Positions 28,960 to 41,764 of a stretch of 64,000 nucleotides of DNA are shown in pieces. Source of the stretch: Oncorhynchus masou masou. Lineage: Eukaryota; Chordata; Actinopteri; Salmoniformes; Salmonidae. A program made the translations under genes and the position numbers. Positions within the stretch are counted from its first letter, which is position 1. Every line of letters begins with the position of its first letter. The stretch is taken from assembly GCF_036934945.1 (NCBI RefSeq), contig NC_088236.1, positions 944,369-1,008,368 on the forward strand, in the 5' to 3' direction. Under the pieces are notes generated by a model. That model was not told the DNA's origin and ran no database searches. It worked only from the letters and a program-made list of their open reading frames with translations.

Positions 28960-31950
28960 GGCAGGCCATAGGGACACCAGAGGAGCTGGAGAGGTAGTGG
29001 GGAGCTGGAGAGGTAGTGGGGAACCCAGAGGAGCTGGAGAGGTAGTGGGGAGCTGGAGAGGTAGTGGGGAACCCAGAGGAGCTGGAGAGGTAGTGGGGAA
29101 CTGGAGAGGTAGTGGGGAACTGGAGAGGTAGTGGGGAACCCAGAGGAGCTGGGGAGGTAGTGGGGAACCCAGAGGAGCTGGAGAGGTAGTGGGGAACCCA
29201 GAGGAGCTGGAGAGGTAGTGGGGAACCCAGAGGAGCTGGAGAGGTAGTGGGGAACCCAGAGGAGCTGGAGAGGTAGTGGGGAACCCAGAGGAGCTGGAGA
29301 GGTAGTGGGGAACTGGAGAGGAGCTGGGGAGGTAGTGGGGAACCCAGAGGAGCTGGAGAGGTAGTGGGGAACCCAGAGGAGCTGGAGAGGTAGTGGGGAG
29401 CTGGAGAGGTAGTGGGGAACCCAGAGGAGCTGGGGAGGTAGTGGGGAACTGGAGAGGTAGTGGGGAACCCAGAGGAGCTGGGGAGGTAGTGGGGAACTGG
29501 AGAGGTAGTGGGGAACTGGAGAGGTAGTGGGGAACCCAGAGGAGCTGGGGAGGTAGTGGGGAACCCAGAGGAGCTGGGGAGGTAGTGGGGAACCCAGAGG
29601 AGCTGGAGAGGTAGTGGGGAACCCATAGGAGCTGGGGAGGTAGTGGGGAACTGGAGAGATAGTGGGGAACCCAGAGGAGCTGGAGAGGTAGTGGGGAACC
29701 CAGAGGAGCTGGAGAGGTAGTGGGGAACCCAGAGGAGCTGGAGAGGTAGTGGGGAACCCAGAGGAGCTGGAGAGGTAGTGGGGAACCCAGAGGAGCTGGA
29801 GAGGTAGTGGGGAGCTAGAGAGGTAGTGGGGAACTGGAGAGGTAGTGGGGAACCCAGAGGAGCTGGAGAGGTAGTGGGGAGCTGGAGAGGTAGTGGGGAA
29901 CTGGAGAGGTAGTCGGGAACTGGAGAGGTAGTGGGGAACCCAGAGGAGCTGGAGAGGTAGTGGGGAACTGGAGAGGTAGTGGGGAACCCAGAGGAGCTGG
30001 GGAGGTAGTGGGGAACCCAGAGGAGCTGGAGAGGTACTGGGTAGCTGGAGAGGTAGTGGGGAACCCAGAGGAGCTGGAGAGGTAGTGGGGAACCCAGAGG
30101 AGCTGGAGAGGTAGTGGGGAGCTGGAGAGGTAGTGGGGAACTGGAGAGGTAGTGGGGAACCCAGAGGAGCTGGGGAGGTAGTGGGGAGCTGGAGAGGTAG
30201 TGGGGAACTGGAGAGGTAGTGGGGAACCCAGAGGAGCTGGAGAGGTAGTGGGGAACCCAGAGGAGCTGGAGAGGTAGTGGGGAACCCAGAGGAGCTGGAG
30301 AGGTAGTGGGGAGCTAGAGAGGTAGTGGGGAACTGGAGAGGTAGTGGGGAACCCAGAGGAGCTGGAGAGGTAGTGGGGAGCTGGAGAGGTAGTGGGGAAC
30401 TGGAGAGGTAGTGGGGAACTGGAGAGGTAGTCGGGAACTGGAGAGGTAGTGGGGAACCCAGAGGAGCTGGAGAGGTAGTGGGGAACTGGAGAGGTAGTGG
30501 GGAACCCAGAGGAGCTGGGGAGGTAGTGGGGAACCCAGAGGAGCTGGAGATGTACTGGGTAGCTGGAGAGGTAGTGGGGAACCCAGAGGAGCTGGAGAGG
30601 TAGTGGGGAACCCAGAGGAGCTGGAGAGGTAGTGGGGAACCCAGAGGAGCTGGAGAGGTAGTGGGGAACCCAGAGGAGCTGGAGAGGTAGTGGGGAGCTG
30701 GAGAGGAGGGGAACTGGAGAGGTAGTGGGGAACCCAGAGGAGCTGGGGAGGTAGTGGGGAACTGGAGAGGTAGTGGGGAGCTGGAGAGGTAGTGGGGAAC
30801 CCAGAGGAGCTGGAGAGGTAGTGGGGAGCTGGAGAGGTAGTGGGGAGCTGGAGAGGTAGTGGGGAGCTGGAGAGGTAGTGGGGAACCTAGAGGAGCTGGA
30901 GAGGTAGTGGGGAGCTGGAGAGGTAGTGGGGAACCCAGAGGAGCTGGAGAGGTAGTGGGGAACCCAGAGGAGCTGGAGAGGTAGTGGGGAACCCAGAGGA
31001 GCTGGAGAGGTAGTGGGGAACCCAGAGGAGCTGGAGAGGTAGTGGGGAGCTAGAGAGGTAGTGGGGAGCTGGAGAGGTAGTGGGGAACCCAGAGGAGCTG
31101 GAGAGGTAGTGGGGAGCTGGAGAGGTAGTGGGGAACTGGAGAGGTAGTCGGGAACTGGAGAGGTAGTGAGGAACCCAGAGGAGCTGGAGAGGTAGTGGGG
31201 AACTGGAGAGGTAGTGGGGAACCCAGAGGAGCTGGGGAGGTAGTGGGGAACTGGAGAGGTAGTGGGGAACCCAGAGGAGCTGGGGAGGTAGTGGGGAGCT
31301 GGAGAGGTAGTGGGGAGCTGGAGAAGTAGTGGGGAGCTGGAGAGGTAGTGGGGAATCCAGAGGAGCTGGAGATGTAGTGGGGAGCTGGAGATGTAGTGGG
31401 GAGCTGGAGAGGTAGTGGGGAGCTGGAAAGGTAGTGGGGAACCCAGAGGAGCTGGAGAGGTAGTGGGGAGCTGGAGAGGTAGTGGGGAGCTGGAGATGTA
31501 GTGGGGAGCTGGAGAGGTAGTGGGGAGTTGGAGAGGTAGTGGGGAACCCAGAGGAGCTGGAGATGTAGTGGGGAGCTGGAGATGTAGTGAGGAGCTGGAG
31601 AGGTAGTGGGGAGCTGGGGAGGTAGTGGGGAACCCAGAGGAGCTGGAGAGGTAGTGGGGAGCTGGAGAGGTAGTGGGGAGCTGGAGATGTAGTGGGGAGC
31701 TGGAGAGGTAGTGGGGAACCCAGAGGAGCTGGAGATGTAGTGGGGAGCTGGAGAGGTAGTGGGGAGCTGGAGAGGTAGTGGGGAGCTGGAGAGGTAGTGG
31801 GGAACCCAGAGGAGCTGGAGAGGTAGTGGGGAGCTGGAGAGGTAGTGGGGAGCTGGAGAGGTAGTGGAGAGCTGGAGAGGTAGTGGGGAGCTGGAGAGGT
31901 AGTGGGGAACCCAGAGGAGCTGGAGAGGAAGTGGGGAGCTGGACAGGTAA
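28960..31950. repeat. 19/29-bp purine-rich minisatellite, 3 kb
   Basis: About 130 units of two lengths: 19 bp (agctggagaggtagtgggg) and 29 bp (the same preceded by aacccagagg). The + strand is almost entirely purine plus T and is G-rich. The minus strand contains no stop in any frame through long stretches, which produces ORFs of 240 and 712 codons (SPLPLQL / TTSPAPHYL periodicity). These are not genes. It fills most of the intron between the two exons that share the HExxHxxGxxH motif. Confidence 0.95.
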
Positions 31951-31997
31951 CATATTCTCTAAGTCAAATTAAATCTTATTAGGAATCAACGTCCATG

Positions 31998-32050
31998 ATA
32001 ATGTCCCCACTCTCTCTCTCTCTCTCTTTCTCTTTCTTGTGTGTGTAAAG
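31998..32050 (+). repeat. CT microsatellite in the acceptor tract
   Basis: A (ct)n run followed by tttctctttcttgtgtgtgt ends at the acceptor taaag|g before the exon at 32051. It supplies the polypyrimidine tract. Confidence 0.8.
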
Positions 32051-32194
32051 GCTGGGTATGGAGCATGATGGTCAGGGTAATCGTTGTGGGGACGAGACAG
32101 CCATGGGGAGTGTGATGGCTCCACTGGTTCAAGCTGCCTTCCACCGATACCACTGGTCCATGTGTAGTGGACAGGAGCTCAAGAGATATATACA
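32051..32194 (+). CDS. adamts3: ADAMTS3-type metalloprotease, exon 5 in window (third His, Met-turn)
   Basis: A 144-base exon between acceptor gtaaag and donor ca|gtatgt. It encodes LGMEHDGQGNRCGDETAMGS, VMAPLVQAAFHRYHW and SGQELKRYI. The third zinc histidine of HExxHxxGxxH is at 32064-32066, and the Met-turn methionine is in GSVMA (32115-32117). The ETAMGSVMAPLVQAAFHRYHW segment supports ADAMTS3 rather than ADAMTS2 (EVRLGSIM). WSMCSG replaces the more usual WSRCSG. With exon 4 it completes an intact catalytic site. Confidence 0.95.
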
Positions 32195-32199
32195 GTATG

Positions 32200-32800
32200 T
32201 TACCTTCTATTAACCTACTTTTACAAGTATTGTTACTTTACTAGTACGTTACATTTACTCTACCATTACTAATATTAATACTATCACTAATACGTGTACT
32301 ATTACTAATACTATTACTTTACTAATACTAAAACAATACTATTACTAAAACAATACTATTACTTTACTATTACTAAAACAATACTATTACTTTACTGTTA
32401 CTAAAAGAAACACTACTACTATTAATTTACTGTTACTATAACTGATACTTTTACTATTGCTGTCATTATAACTAATACTATTACTATTACATTACTGTTA
32501 CTAAAACTAATACTATTACTTTACTGTTACTAAAACAATACTATTACTATTGCCGGTATTAAAACTATTACTGTACGGGTACTAAAGCTAATCATTTTAC
32601 TATTACTATTATGTTACTCATATTATTTCTTTACTATTACATCACTTTACTATTTACAATATTACTATTAATATTACTATTAATAATACAAATAATATTA
32701 CTTTACTATGACTATTACTAACCATATGTATTTACTACTACTATAAGTATTAGAATTGATATACTACTAAGTGCATTCATCTTAAGGTCAGACAACCACA
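32200..32800. repeat. Low-complexity actatt/tactaa-rich tract
   Basis: Irregular repetition of ttactattac, ctaaaacaatac and ctttactgtta words for about 600 bp right after the exon 5 donor. No single period holds. It differs in sequence from the regular array that begins at 32878. Confidence 0.8.
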
Positions 32801-32877
32801 TATCACAGTTGTAGTAAGTTAGATTTTCCTCAAAACAGTTATCAGCAAATTCTGTGCTTGTAGGAAAAGTGCAAGAC

Positions 32878-35800
32878 TACCATGGTACTGTACTTTACTA
32901 AGATTTTACAAATGACCACAATACTGTAGTCTTCTGAAAGTTTACAGTACTAACATGGGTCTGTACTCTACTGAGACTTTACAGTAGTACCATGGGACTG
33001 TACTCTACTGAGACTTTAGACTACTGTGGTACTGTACCCTACTGAAAGTTTACAGTACTAACATGGGTCTGTACTCTACTGAGACTTTAGACTACTGTGG
33101 TACTGTACCCTACTGAACGTTTACAGTACTAACATGGGTCTGTACTCTACTGAGACTTTACAGTACTAACATGGGACTGTACTCTACTGAGACTTTAGAC
33201 TACTGTGGTACTGTACCCTACTGAAAGTTTACAGTACTAACATGGGACTGTACTCTACTGAGACTTTAGACTACTGTGGTACTGTACCCTACTGAAAGTT
33301 TACAGTACTAACATGGGTCTGTACTCTACTGAGACTTTACAGTAGTACCATGGGACTGTACTCTATTGAGACTTTACATACTACTGTGGTACTGTACCCT
33401 ACTGAGACTTTACAGTAGTACCATGGGACTGTACTCTACTGAGACTTTACAGTACTAACATGGGACTGTACTCTACTGAGACTTTAGACTACTGTGGTAC
33501 TGTACCCTACTGAACGTTTACAGTACTAACATGGGTCTGTACTCTACTGAGACTTTACAGTAGTACCATGGGACTGTACTCTATTGAGACTTTACATACT
33601 ACTGTGGTACTGTACCCTACTGAGACTTTACAGTAGTACCATGGGACTGTACTCTACTGAGACTTTACAGTAGTACCATGGGACTGTACTCTACTGAGAC
33701 TTTAGACTACTGTGGTACTGTACCCTACTGAAAGTTTACAGTACTAACATGGGTCTGTACTCTACTGAGACTTTAGACTACTGTGGTACTGTACCCTACT
33801 GAACGTTTACAGTAGTACCATGGGACTGTACTCTACTGAGACTTTAGACTACTGTGGTACTGTACCCTACTGAACGTTTACAGTACTAACATGGGACTGT
33901 ACTCTACTGAGACTTTAGACTACTGTGGTACTGTACCCTACTGAACGTTTACAGTAGTACCATGGGACTGTACTCTAATGAGACTTTACAGTAGTAACAT
34001 GGGACTGTACTCTACTGAGACTTTAGACTACTGTGGTACTGTACCCTACTGAACGTTTACAGTACTAACATGGGACTGTACTCTACTGAGACTTTACAGT
34101 AGTACCATGGGACTGTACTCTACTGAGACTTTAGACTACTGTGGTACTGTACCCTACTGAAAGTTTACAGTACTAACATGGGACTGTACTCTACTGAGAC
34201 TTTACAGTAGTACCATGGGACTGTACTCTACTGAGACTTTAGACTACTGTGGTACTGTACCCTACTGAACGTTTACAGTACTAACATGGGTCTGTACTCT
34301 ACTGAGACTTTACAGTAGTACCATGGGACTGTACTCTACTGAGACTTTAGACTACTGTGGTACTGTACCCTACTGAAAGTTTACAGTACTAACATGGGAC
34401 TGTACTCTACTGAGACTTTAGACGACTGTGGTACTGTACCCTACTGAATGTTTACAGTACTAACATGGGACTGTACTCTACTGAGACTTTAGACTACTGT
34501 GGTACTGTACCCTACTGAAAGTTTACAGTACTAACATGGGTCTGTACTCTACTGAGACTTTACAGTAGTACCATGGGACTGTACTCTACTGAGACTTTAG
34601 ACTAGTGTGGTACTGTACCCTACTGAACGTTTACAGTACTAACATGGGACTGTACTCTACTGAGACTTTACAGTAGTACCATGGGACTGTACTCTACTGA
34701 GACTTTAGACTACTGTGGTACTGTACCCTACTGAACGTTTACAGTACTAACATGGGACTGTACTCTACTGAGACTTTAGACTACTGTGGTACTGTACCCT
34801 ACTGAACGTTTACAGTAGTACCATGGGACTGTACTCTACTGAGACTTTAGACTACTGTGGTACTGTACCCTACTGAAAGTTTACAGTACTAACATGGGTC
34901 TGTACTCTACTGAGACTTTAGACTACTGTGGTACTGTACCCTACTGAACGTTTACAGTACTAACATGGGACTGTACTCTACTGAGACTTTAGACTACTGT
35001 GGTACTGTACCCTACTGAACGTTTACAGTAGTACCATGGGACTGTACTCTACTGAGACTTTACAGTAGTACCATGGGACTGTACTCTATTGAGACTTTAG
35101 ACTACTGTGGTACTGTACCCTACTGAACGTTTACAGTACTAACATGGGACTGTACTCTACTGAGACTTTAGACTACTGTGGTACTGTACCCTACTGAATG
35201 TTTACAGTACTAACATGGGACTGTACTCTACTGAGACTTTACAGTAGTACCATGGGACTGTACTCTACTGAGACTTTAGACTACTGTGGTACTGTACCCT
35301 ACTGAAAGTTTACAGTACTAACATGGGTCTGTACTATACTGAGACTTTAGACTACTGTACCCTACTGAACGTTTACAGTAGTACCATGGGACTGTACTCT
35401 ACTGAGACTTTAGACTACTGTGGTACTGTACCCTACTGAACGTTTACAGTTCTAACATGGGACTGTACTCTACTGAGACTTTAGACTACTGTGGTACTGT
35501 ACCCTACTGAACGTTTACAGTAGTACCATGTGACTGTACTCTACTGAGACTTTACAGTACTAACATGGGACTGTACTCTACTGAGACTTTAGACTACTGT
35601 GGTACTGTACCCTACTGAACGTTTACAGTACTAACATGGGACTGTACTCTACTGAGACTTTACAGTAGTACCATGGGATTGTACTCTATTGAGACTTTAG
35701 ACTACTGTGGTACTGTACCCTACTGAACGTTTACAGTACTAACATGGGACTGTACTCTACTGAGACTTTAGACTACTGTGGTACTGTACCCTACTGAACG

Positions 35801-38800
35801 TTTACAGTAGTACCATGGGACTGTACTCTACTGAGACTTTAGACTACTGTGGTACTGTACCCTACTGAACGTTTACAGTAGTACCATGGGACTGTACTCT
35901 ACTGAGACTTTAGACTACTGTGGTACTGTACCCTACAGAAAGTTTACAGTACTAACATGGGACTGTACTCTACTGAGACTTTAGACTACTGTGGTACTGT
36001 ACCCTACTGAACGTTTACAGTACTAACATGGGTCTGTACTCTACTGAGACTTTACAGTAGTACCATGGGACTGTACTCTACTGAGACTTTAGACTACTGT
36101 GGTACTGTACCCTACTGAAAGTTTACAGTACTAACATGGGACTGTACTCTACTGAGACTTTAGACTACTGTGGTACTGTACCCTACTGAACGTTTACAGT
36201 ACTAACATGGGACTGTACTCTACTGAGACTTTACAGTAGTACCATGGGACTGTACTCTACTGAGACTTTAGACTACTGTGGTACTGTACCCTACTGAGAC
36301 TTTACAGTAGTACCATGGGACTGTACTCTACTGAGACTTTAGACTACTGTGGTACTGTACCCTACTGAAAGTTTACAGTACTAACATGGGTCTGTACTCT
36401 ACTGAGACTTTACAGTAGTACCATGGGACTGTACTCTACTGAGACGTTTACAGTACTAACATGGGACTGTACTCTACTGAGACTTTACAGTACTAACATG
36501 GGACTGTACTCTGAGACTTTACAGTAGTACCATGGGACTGTACTCTACTGAGACTTTAGACTACTGTGGTACTGTACCCTATTGAACGTTTACAGTACTA
36601 ACATGGGTCTGTACTCTACTGAGACTTTACTAGTACATGGGACTGTACTCTACTGAGACTTTAGACTACTGTGGTACTGTACCCTACTGAACATTTACAG
36701 TACTAACATGGGACTGTACTCTACTGAGACTTTAGACTACTGTGGTACTGTACCCTACTGAACGTTTACAGTACTAACATGGGACTGTACTCTACTGAGA
36801 CTTTACAGTAGTACCATGGGACTGTACTCTACTGAGACTTTAGACTACTGTGGTACTGTACCCTACTGAACGTTTACAGTACTAACATGGGACTGTACTC
36901 TACTGAGACTTTACAGTAGTACCATGGGACTGTACTCTACTGAGACTTTAGACTACATGTGGTACTGTACCCTACTGAGACTTTTTACTGTGGTACTGTA
37001 CCCTACTGAACGTTTACAGTGGTAACATGGGACTGTACTCTACTGAGACTTTACAGTAGTACTACCATGGGACTGTACCATGGGACTCTACTGAGACTTT
37101 AGACTACTGTGGTACTGTACCCTACTAAAAGTTTACAGTACTAACATGGGACTGTACTTTACTGAGACTTTACAGTAGGGACTGTACTCTACTGAGACTT
37201 TACAGTACTAACATGGGACTGTACTCTACTGAGACTTTACAGTAGTACCATGGGTACTGTACTCTACTGAGACTTTAGACTACTGTGGTACTGTTTACTG
37301 AACGTTTACAGTAACATGGGTCTGTACTACTGAGACTTTACAGTAGTACCATGGGACTGTACTCTACTGAGACTTTACAGTAGTACCATGGGACTGTACT
37401 CTACTGAGACTTTAGACTACTGTGGTACTGTACCCTACTGAACGTTTACAGTACTAACATGGGACTGTACTCTACTGAGACTTTACAGTAGTACCATGGG
37501 ACTGTACTCTACTGAGACTTTAGACTACTGTGGTACTGTACCCTACTGAACTTTACAGTAGTACCACTGTACTTACTGAGTACTAACATGGGACTGTACT
37601 CTACTGAGAGTAGTACTGGGACTTACAGAGACTTTAGTACCATGGGACTGTACTCTACTGAGACTTTACCGTACATGGGACTGTACATGGGACTGTACCA
37701 TGGGACTCTCTACTGAGACTTTAGACTACTGTGGTACTGTACCCTACTGAACGTTTACAGTACTAACATGGGTCTGTACTCTACTGAGACTTTACAGTAG
37801 TACCATGGGACTGTACTCTACTGAGACTTTAGACTACTGTGGTACTGTACCCTACTGAACGTTTACAGTACTAACATGGGACTGTACTCTACTGAGACTT
37901 TAGACTACTGTGGTACTGTACCCTACTGAACGTTTACAGTACTAACATGGGTCTGTACTCTACTGAGACTTTACAGTAGTACCATGGGACTGTACTCTAC
38001 TGAGACTTTAGACTACTGTGGTACTGTACCCTACTGAACATTTACAGTACTAACATGGGACTGTACTCTACTGAGACTTTACAGTAGTACCATGGGACTG
38101 TACTCTACTGAGACTTTACAGTAGTACCATGGGACTGTACTCTACTGAGACTTTACAGTAGTACCATGGGACTGTACTCTACTGAGACTTTACAGTAGTA
38201 CCATGGGACTGTACTCTACTGAGACTTTACCGTACTAACATGGGACTGTACTCTACTGAGACTTTACAGTAGTACCATGGGACTGTACTCTACTGAGACT
38301 TTAGACTACTGTGGTACTGTACCCTACTGAACGTTTACAGTACTAACATGGGTCTGTACTCTACTGAGACTTTACAGTAGTACCATGGGACTGTACTCCA
38401 CTGAGACTTTAGACTACTGTGGTACTCTACCCTACTGAATGTTTACAGTACTAACATGGGACTGTACTCTACTGAGACTTTAGACTACTTTGGTACTGTA
38501 CCCTACTGAACGTTTACAGTACTAACATGGGACTGTACTCTACTGAGACTTTACAGTAGTACCATGGGACTGTACTCTACTGAGACTTTAGACTACTGTG
38601 GTACTGTACCCTACTCAACGTTTACAGTACTAACATGGGACTGTACTCTACTGAGACTTTACATTAGTACCATGGGACTGTACTCTACTGAGACTTTAGA
38701 CTACTGTGGAGACTTTACTACTGTACTGTACCCTACTGAACGTTTACAGTACTAACATGGGACTGTACTCTACCTTTACTAGTACCATGGGACTGTACTC

Positions 38801-39840
38801 TACTGAGACTTTACAGTACTAACATGGGACTGTACTCTACTGAGACTTTACAGTAGTACCATGGGACTGTACTCTACTGAGACTTTACAGTAGTACCATG
38901 GGACTGTACTCTACTGAGACTTTAGACTACTGTGGTACTGTACCCTACTGAACGTTTACAGTACTAACATGGGACTGTACTCTACTGAGACTTTACAGTA
39001 GTACCATGGGACTGTACTCTACTGAGACTTTAGACTACTGTGGTACTGTACCCTACTGAACGTTTACAGTACTAACATGGGACTGTACTCTACTGAGACT
39101 TTACAGTAGTACCATGGGACTGTACTCTACTGAGACTTTACAGTAGTACCATGGGACTGTACTCTACTGAGACTTTAGACTACTGTGGTACTATACCCTA
39201 CTGAACGTTTACAGTACTAACATGGGTCTGTACTCTACTGAGACTTTACAGTAGTACCATGGGACTGTACTCTACTGAGACTTTACAGTAGTACCATGGG
39301 ACTGTTTACAGTACTAACATGGGGACTCTACTTACAGTAGTACCATGGGACTCTACTGAGACTTTAGACTACTGTGGTACTGTACCCTACTGAACGTTTA
39401 CAGTACTAACATGGGACTGTACTCTACTGAGACTTTACAGTAGTACCATGGGACTGTACTCTACTGAGACTTTACAGTAGTACCATGGGACTGTACTCTA
39501 CTGAGACTTTACCGTACTAACATGGGACTGTACTCTACTGAGACTTTACAGTACTACCATGGGACTGTACTCTACTGAGACTTTAGACTACTGTGGTACT
39601 GTACCCTACTGAACGTTTACAGTACTAACATGGGACTGTACTCTACTGAGACTTTACAATAGTACCATGGGACTGTACTCTATTGAGACTTTACATACTA
39701 CTGTGGTACTGTACCCTACTGAACGTTTACAGTACTAACATGGGACTGTACTCTACTGAGACTTTACAGTAGTACCATGGGACTGTACCCTACTGAAAGT
39801 TTACAGTAGTACCATGGGACTGTACTCTACTGAGACTTAC
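32878..39840. repeat. 37/71-bp satellite-like array, 7 kb
   Basis: Two interleaved unit types: a 37-bp unit (gggactgtactctactgaga, ctttacagtagtaccat) and a 71-bp unit that adds gactactgtggtactgtacc and ctactgaacgtttacagtac. There are about 120-190 monomers depending on how they are counted. The right third (36900-39400) has more truncated and rearranged units than the left. The units contain short inverted words (ggtactgtacc; tacagt...actgta). It lies in the intron between exons 5 and 6. Confidence 0.95.
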
Positions 39841-39844
39841 AGTA

Positions 39845-40062
39845 TTACCATTACAAGTCACCTCACAAGTCCTCAACTGGCAGCTTCATTAAATAGGACC
39901 CGCAAATCACCAGTCTCAACGTCAACAGTGAAGAAGCGACTCAAGGATGCTGGTCTTCTAGGCAGGGTTCTTCTGTCCAGTTTGTGTTCTTTTGCCCATC
40001 TTATTCTTTTATCTTTAATGGCCAGTCTGAGATATGGCTTTTTCTTTGTAACTCTGCCTAGA
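39845..40062 (+). mobile_element. Tc1-like fragment
   Basis: Contains cacctcacaagtcctcaact and ggcagcttcattaaatag, then sequence for SPVSTSTVKKRLKDAGLLGR, part of a Tc1-like transposase. This is followed, from about 39969, by sequence matching the family in the opposite orientation (ggccagtctgagatatggct). It is the same arrangement as at 27970-28095. The terminal repeats are absent. It abuts the 37/71-bp array. Confidence 0.75.
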
Positions 40063-41520
40063 GTGAAATGCTTACTTCCAAGCCCTTAACCAACAATGCT
40101 TTAAGAAGTTTTACTAAAAACAAGGATTAAGTAAAAAATATACAAGTAAAAATAAAAGTAACAAATAATTAAACATCAGCAGTAAAATAACAATAGCTAG
40201 GCTATATACAGGGGGTACCAGTACAGAGTCAATGTGCAGGGGCACCGGTTAATCGGGGTAATTGAGGTAATATGTACATGGAGGTAGAGTTAAAGTGACG
40301 ATGCATAGATAATAAACGGAGAGTAGAAGCAGCGTAAGAGAGGGGTCTGGGTAGCCCTTTGATTAGCTGTTCAGGTGTTATATGGCTTGGGGGTAGAAGC
40401 TGTTAAGAAGCCTCTTGGACCTAGACTTGCGGTAGTAGAGAGGACAGTCTATGACTAGGGTGGCTTGAGTCTTTGGCAATTTTTAGGGCCTTCTGACACC
40501 GCCTGGTAGAGTGGTCCTGGATGGCAGGAAGTTTTGCCCCAGTGATGTACTGGGCCATACTCACTACCATCTGTAGTGCCTTGCGGTCGGAGGCTGAGCA
40601 ATTGCCATACCAAGCAGTGATGTAACCAAGATGCTCTCGATGGTGCAGCTGTAGAACCTTTTTTATGATCTGAGGACCCATGCCAAATCTTTTTAGTCTC
40701 TCGAGGGGGAAATTATTTTATCGTGCCCTCTTCACGACTGTCTTACATTTACATTTACATTTAAGTCATTTAGCAGACGCTCTTATCCAGAGCGACTTAC
40801 AAATTGGTGGAAGAAGGATTACTTTATCCTATCCTAGGTATTCCTTGAAGAGGTGGGGTTTCAGGTGTCTCCGGAAGGTGGTGATTGACTCCGCTGTCCT
40901 GGCGTCGTGAGGGAGTTTGTTCCACCATTGGGGGGCCAGAGCAGCGAACAGTTTTGACTGGGTGTGTCTTGGTGTGCTTGGACCATGTTAGTTTGTTGGT
41001 GATGTGGACACCAAGGAACTTGTAGCTCTCAACCTGCTCCACTACAGCCCCATCGATGAGAATGGGGATGTGCTCGGTCCTCCTTTTCCTGTAGTCCGCA
41101 ATCATCTCCTTTGTCCTGGCACCACACGACCAGGTCTCTGACCTCCTTCCTATAGGCTGTCTTGTCGTTGTCGGTGATCAGGACTACCACTGTTGTGTCA
41201 TTGGCAAACTTAATGATCGTGTTGGAGGCGTGCCTGGCCATGCAGTCATGAGTGAACAGGGAGTACAGGAGAGGACTGAGCACACACCTCTGAGGGGCCC
41301 CAGTGTTGAGGATCAGCGCGGCGGATGTGTTGTTACCAACGCTTACCACCTGGGGGCGGCCCGTGAGGAAATCCAGAATCCAGTTTCAGAGGGAGGTGTT
41401 TTATCCCAGGGTCCTTAACTTAGTGATGAGCTTTGATGGCACTATTGTGTTGAACGCTGAGCTGTAGTCAATGAATAGCATTCTCACATAGGTGTTCCTT
41501 TTGTCCTAGTGGGAAAGGGA
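40063..41520 (-). mobile_element. LINE 3' part, degraded (L2-like)
   Basis: The minus strand holds the C-terminal half of a reverse transcriptase and the 3' UTR. Pieces include LFTHDCMARH and a FANDTTVVVLI block where the family has FADDTTV (RT catalytic aspartates, ~41180), FLGVHITNKLTWSKHT (~41010), and ITAWYGNCSASDRKALQMVV (~40590). The frame is interrupted by a ~230-bp insertion at 40745-40971 and by other indels. It is the same family as the plus-strand fragment at 41765-42440 and probably the fragment at 1145-2130. Confidence 0.85.
40745..40971 (-). mobile_element. Short LINE 3'-end insertion
   Basis: On the minus strand it encodes SKLFAALAPQWWNKLPHDA and TFRRHLKPHLFKEYLG, the end of a different LINE's ORF2. 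It is followed by the widespread fish sequence agtcgctctggataagagcg and a tail of aaatgt repeats (acatttacatttacattta on the + strand). The 6-bp tgtctt occurs on both sides (40740 and 40966), a probable target duplication. It is inserted into the LINE at 40063-41520. Confidence 0.8.
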
Positions 41521-41764
41521 GTATTGAGTGCAATAGAGATTGCATCATTTGTGGATCTTTTAGCATCTTTTGCATGGTGTCACCTGATCAATGGCTTTGT
41601 CCATTCATGGATACAGTCATTGGTAAAACCTAGCAGTATTACTTATTTATCTGAGAGGGAGGCAGATGTACAGCATTTTGCTAAAAAAACATGATAATTT
41701 GTCTCTCTGAAATTAATCCTATTCCAAACAAATACAAAGAGGACACGACAAAGCCTATTTCCCC
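41521..41764. other. Spacer between opposed LINE fragments
   Basis: About 240 bp with no assignable feature, lying between a minus-strand and a plus-strand fragment of the same LINE family. Confidence 0.55.

Noticed and set aside
29815..31953. A 712-codon minus-strand ORF (and a 240-codon one beside it) resembling a Pro/Ser/Leu-rich protein
   Set aside because: It lies wholly within the 19/29-bp array. The unit has no stop in any minus frame, so the frame is open by composition. There is no non-repeat coding sequence at either end, and it is antisense within an adamts3 intron.
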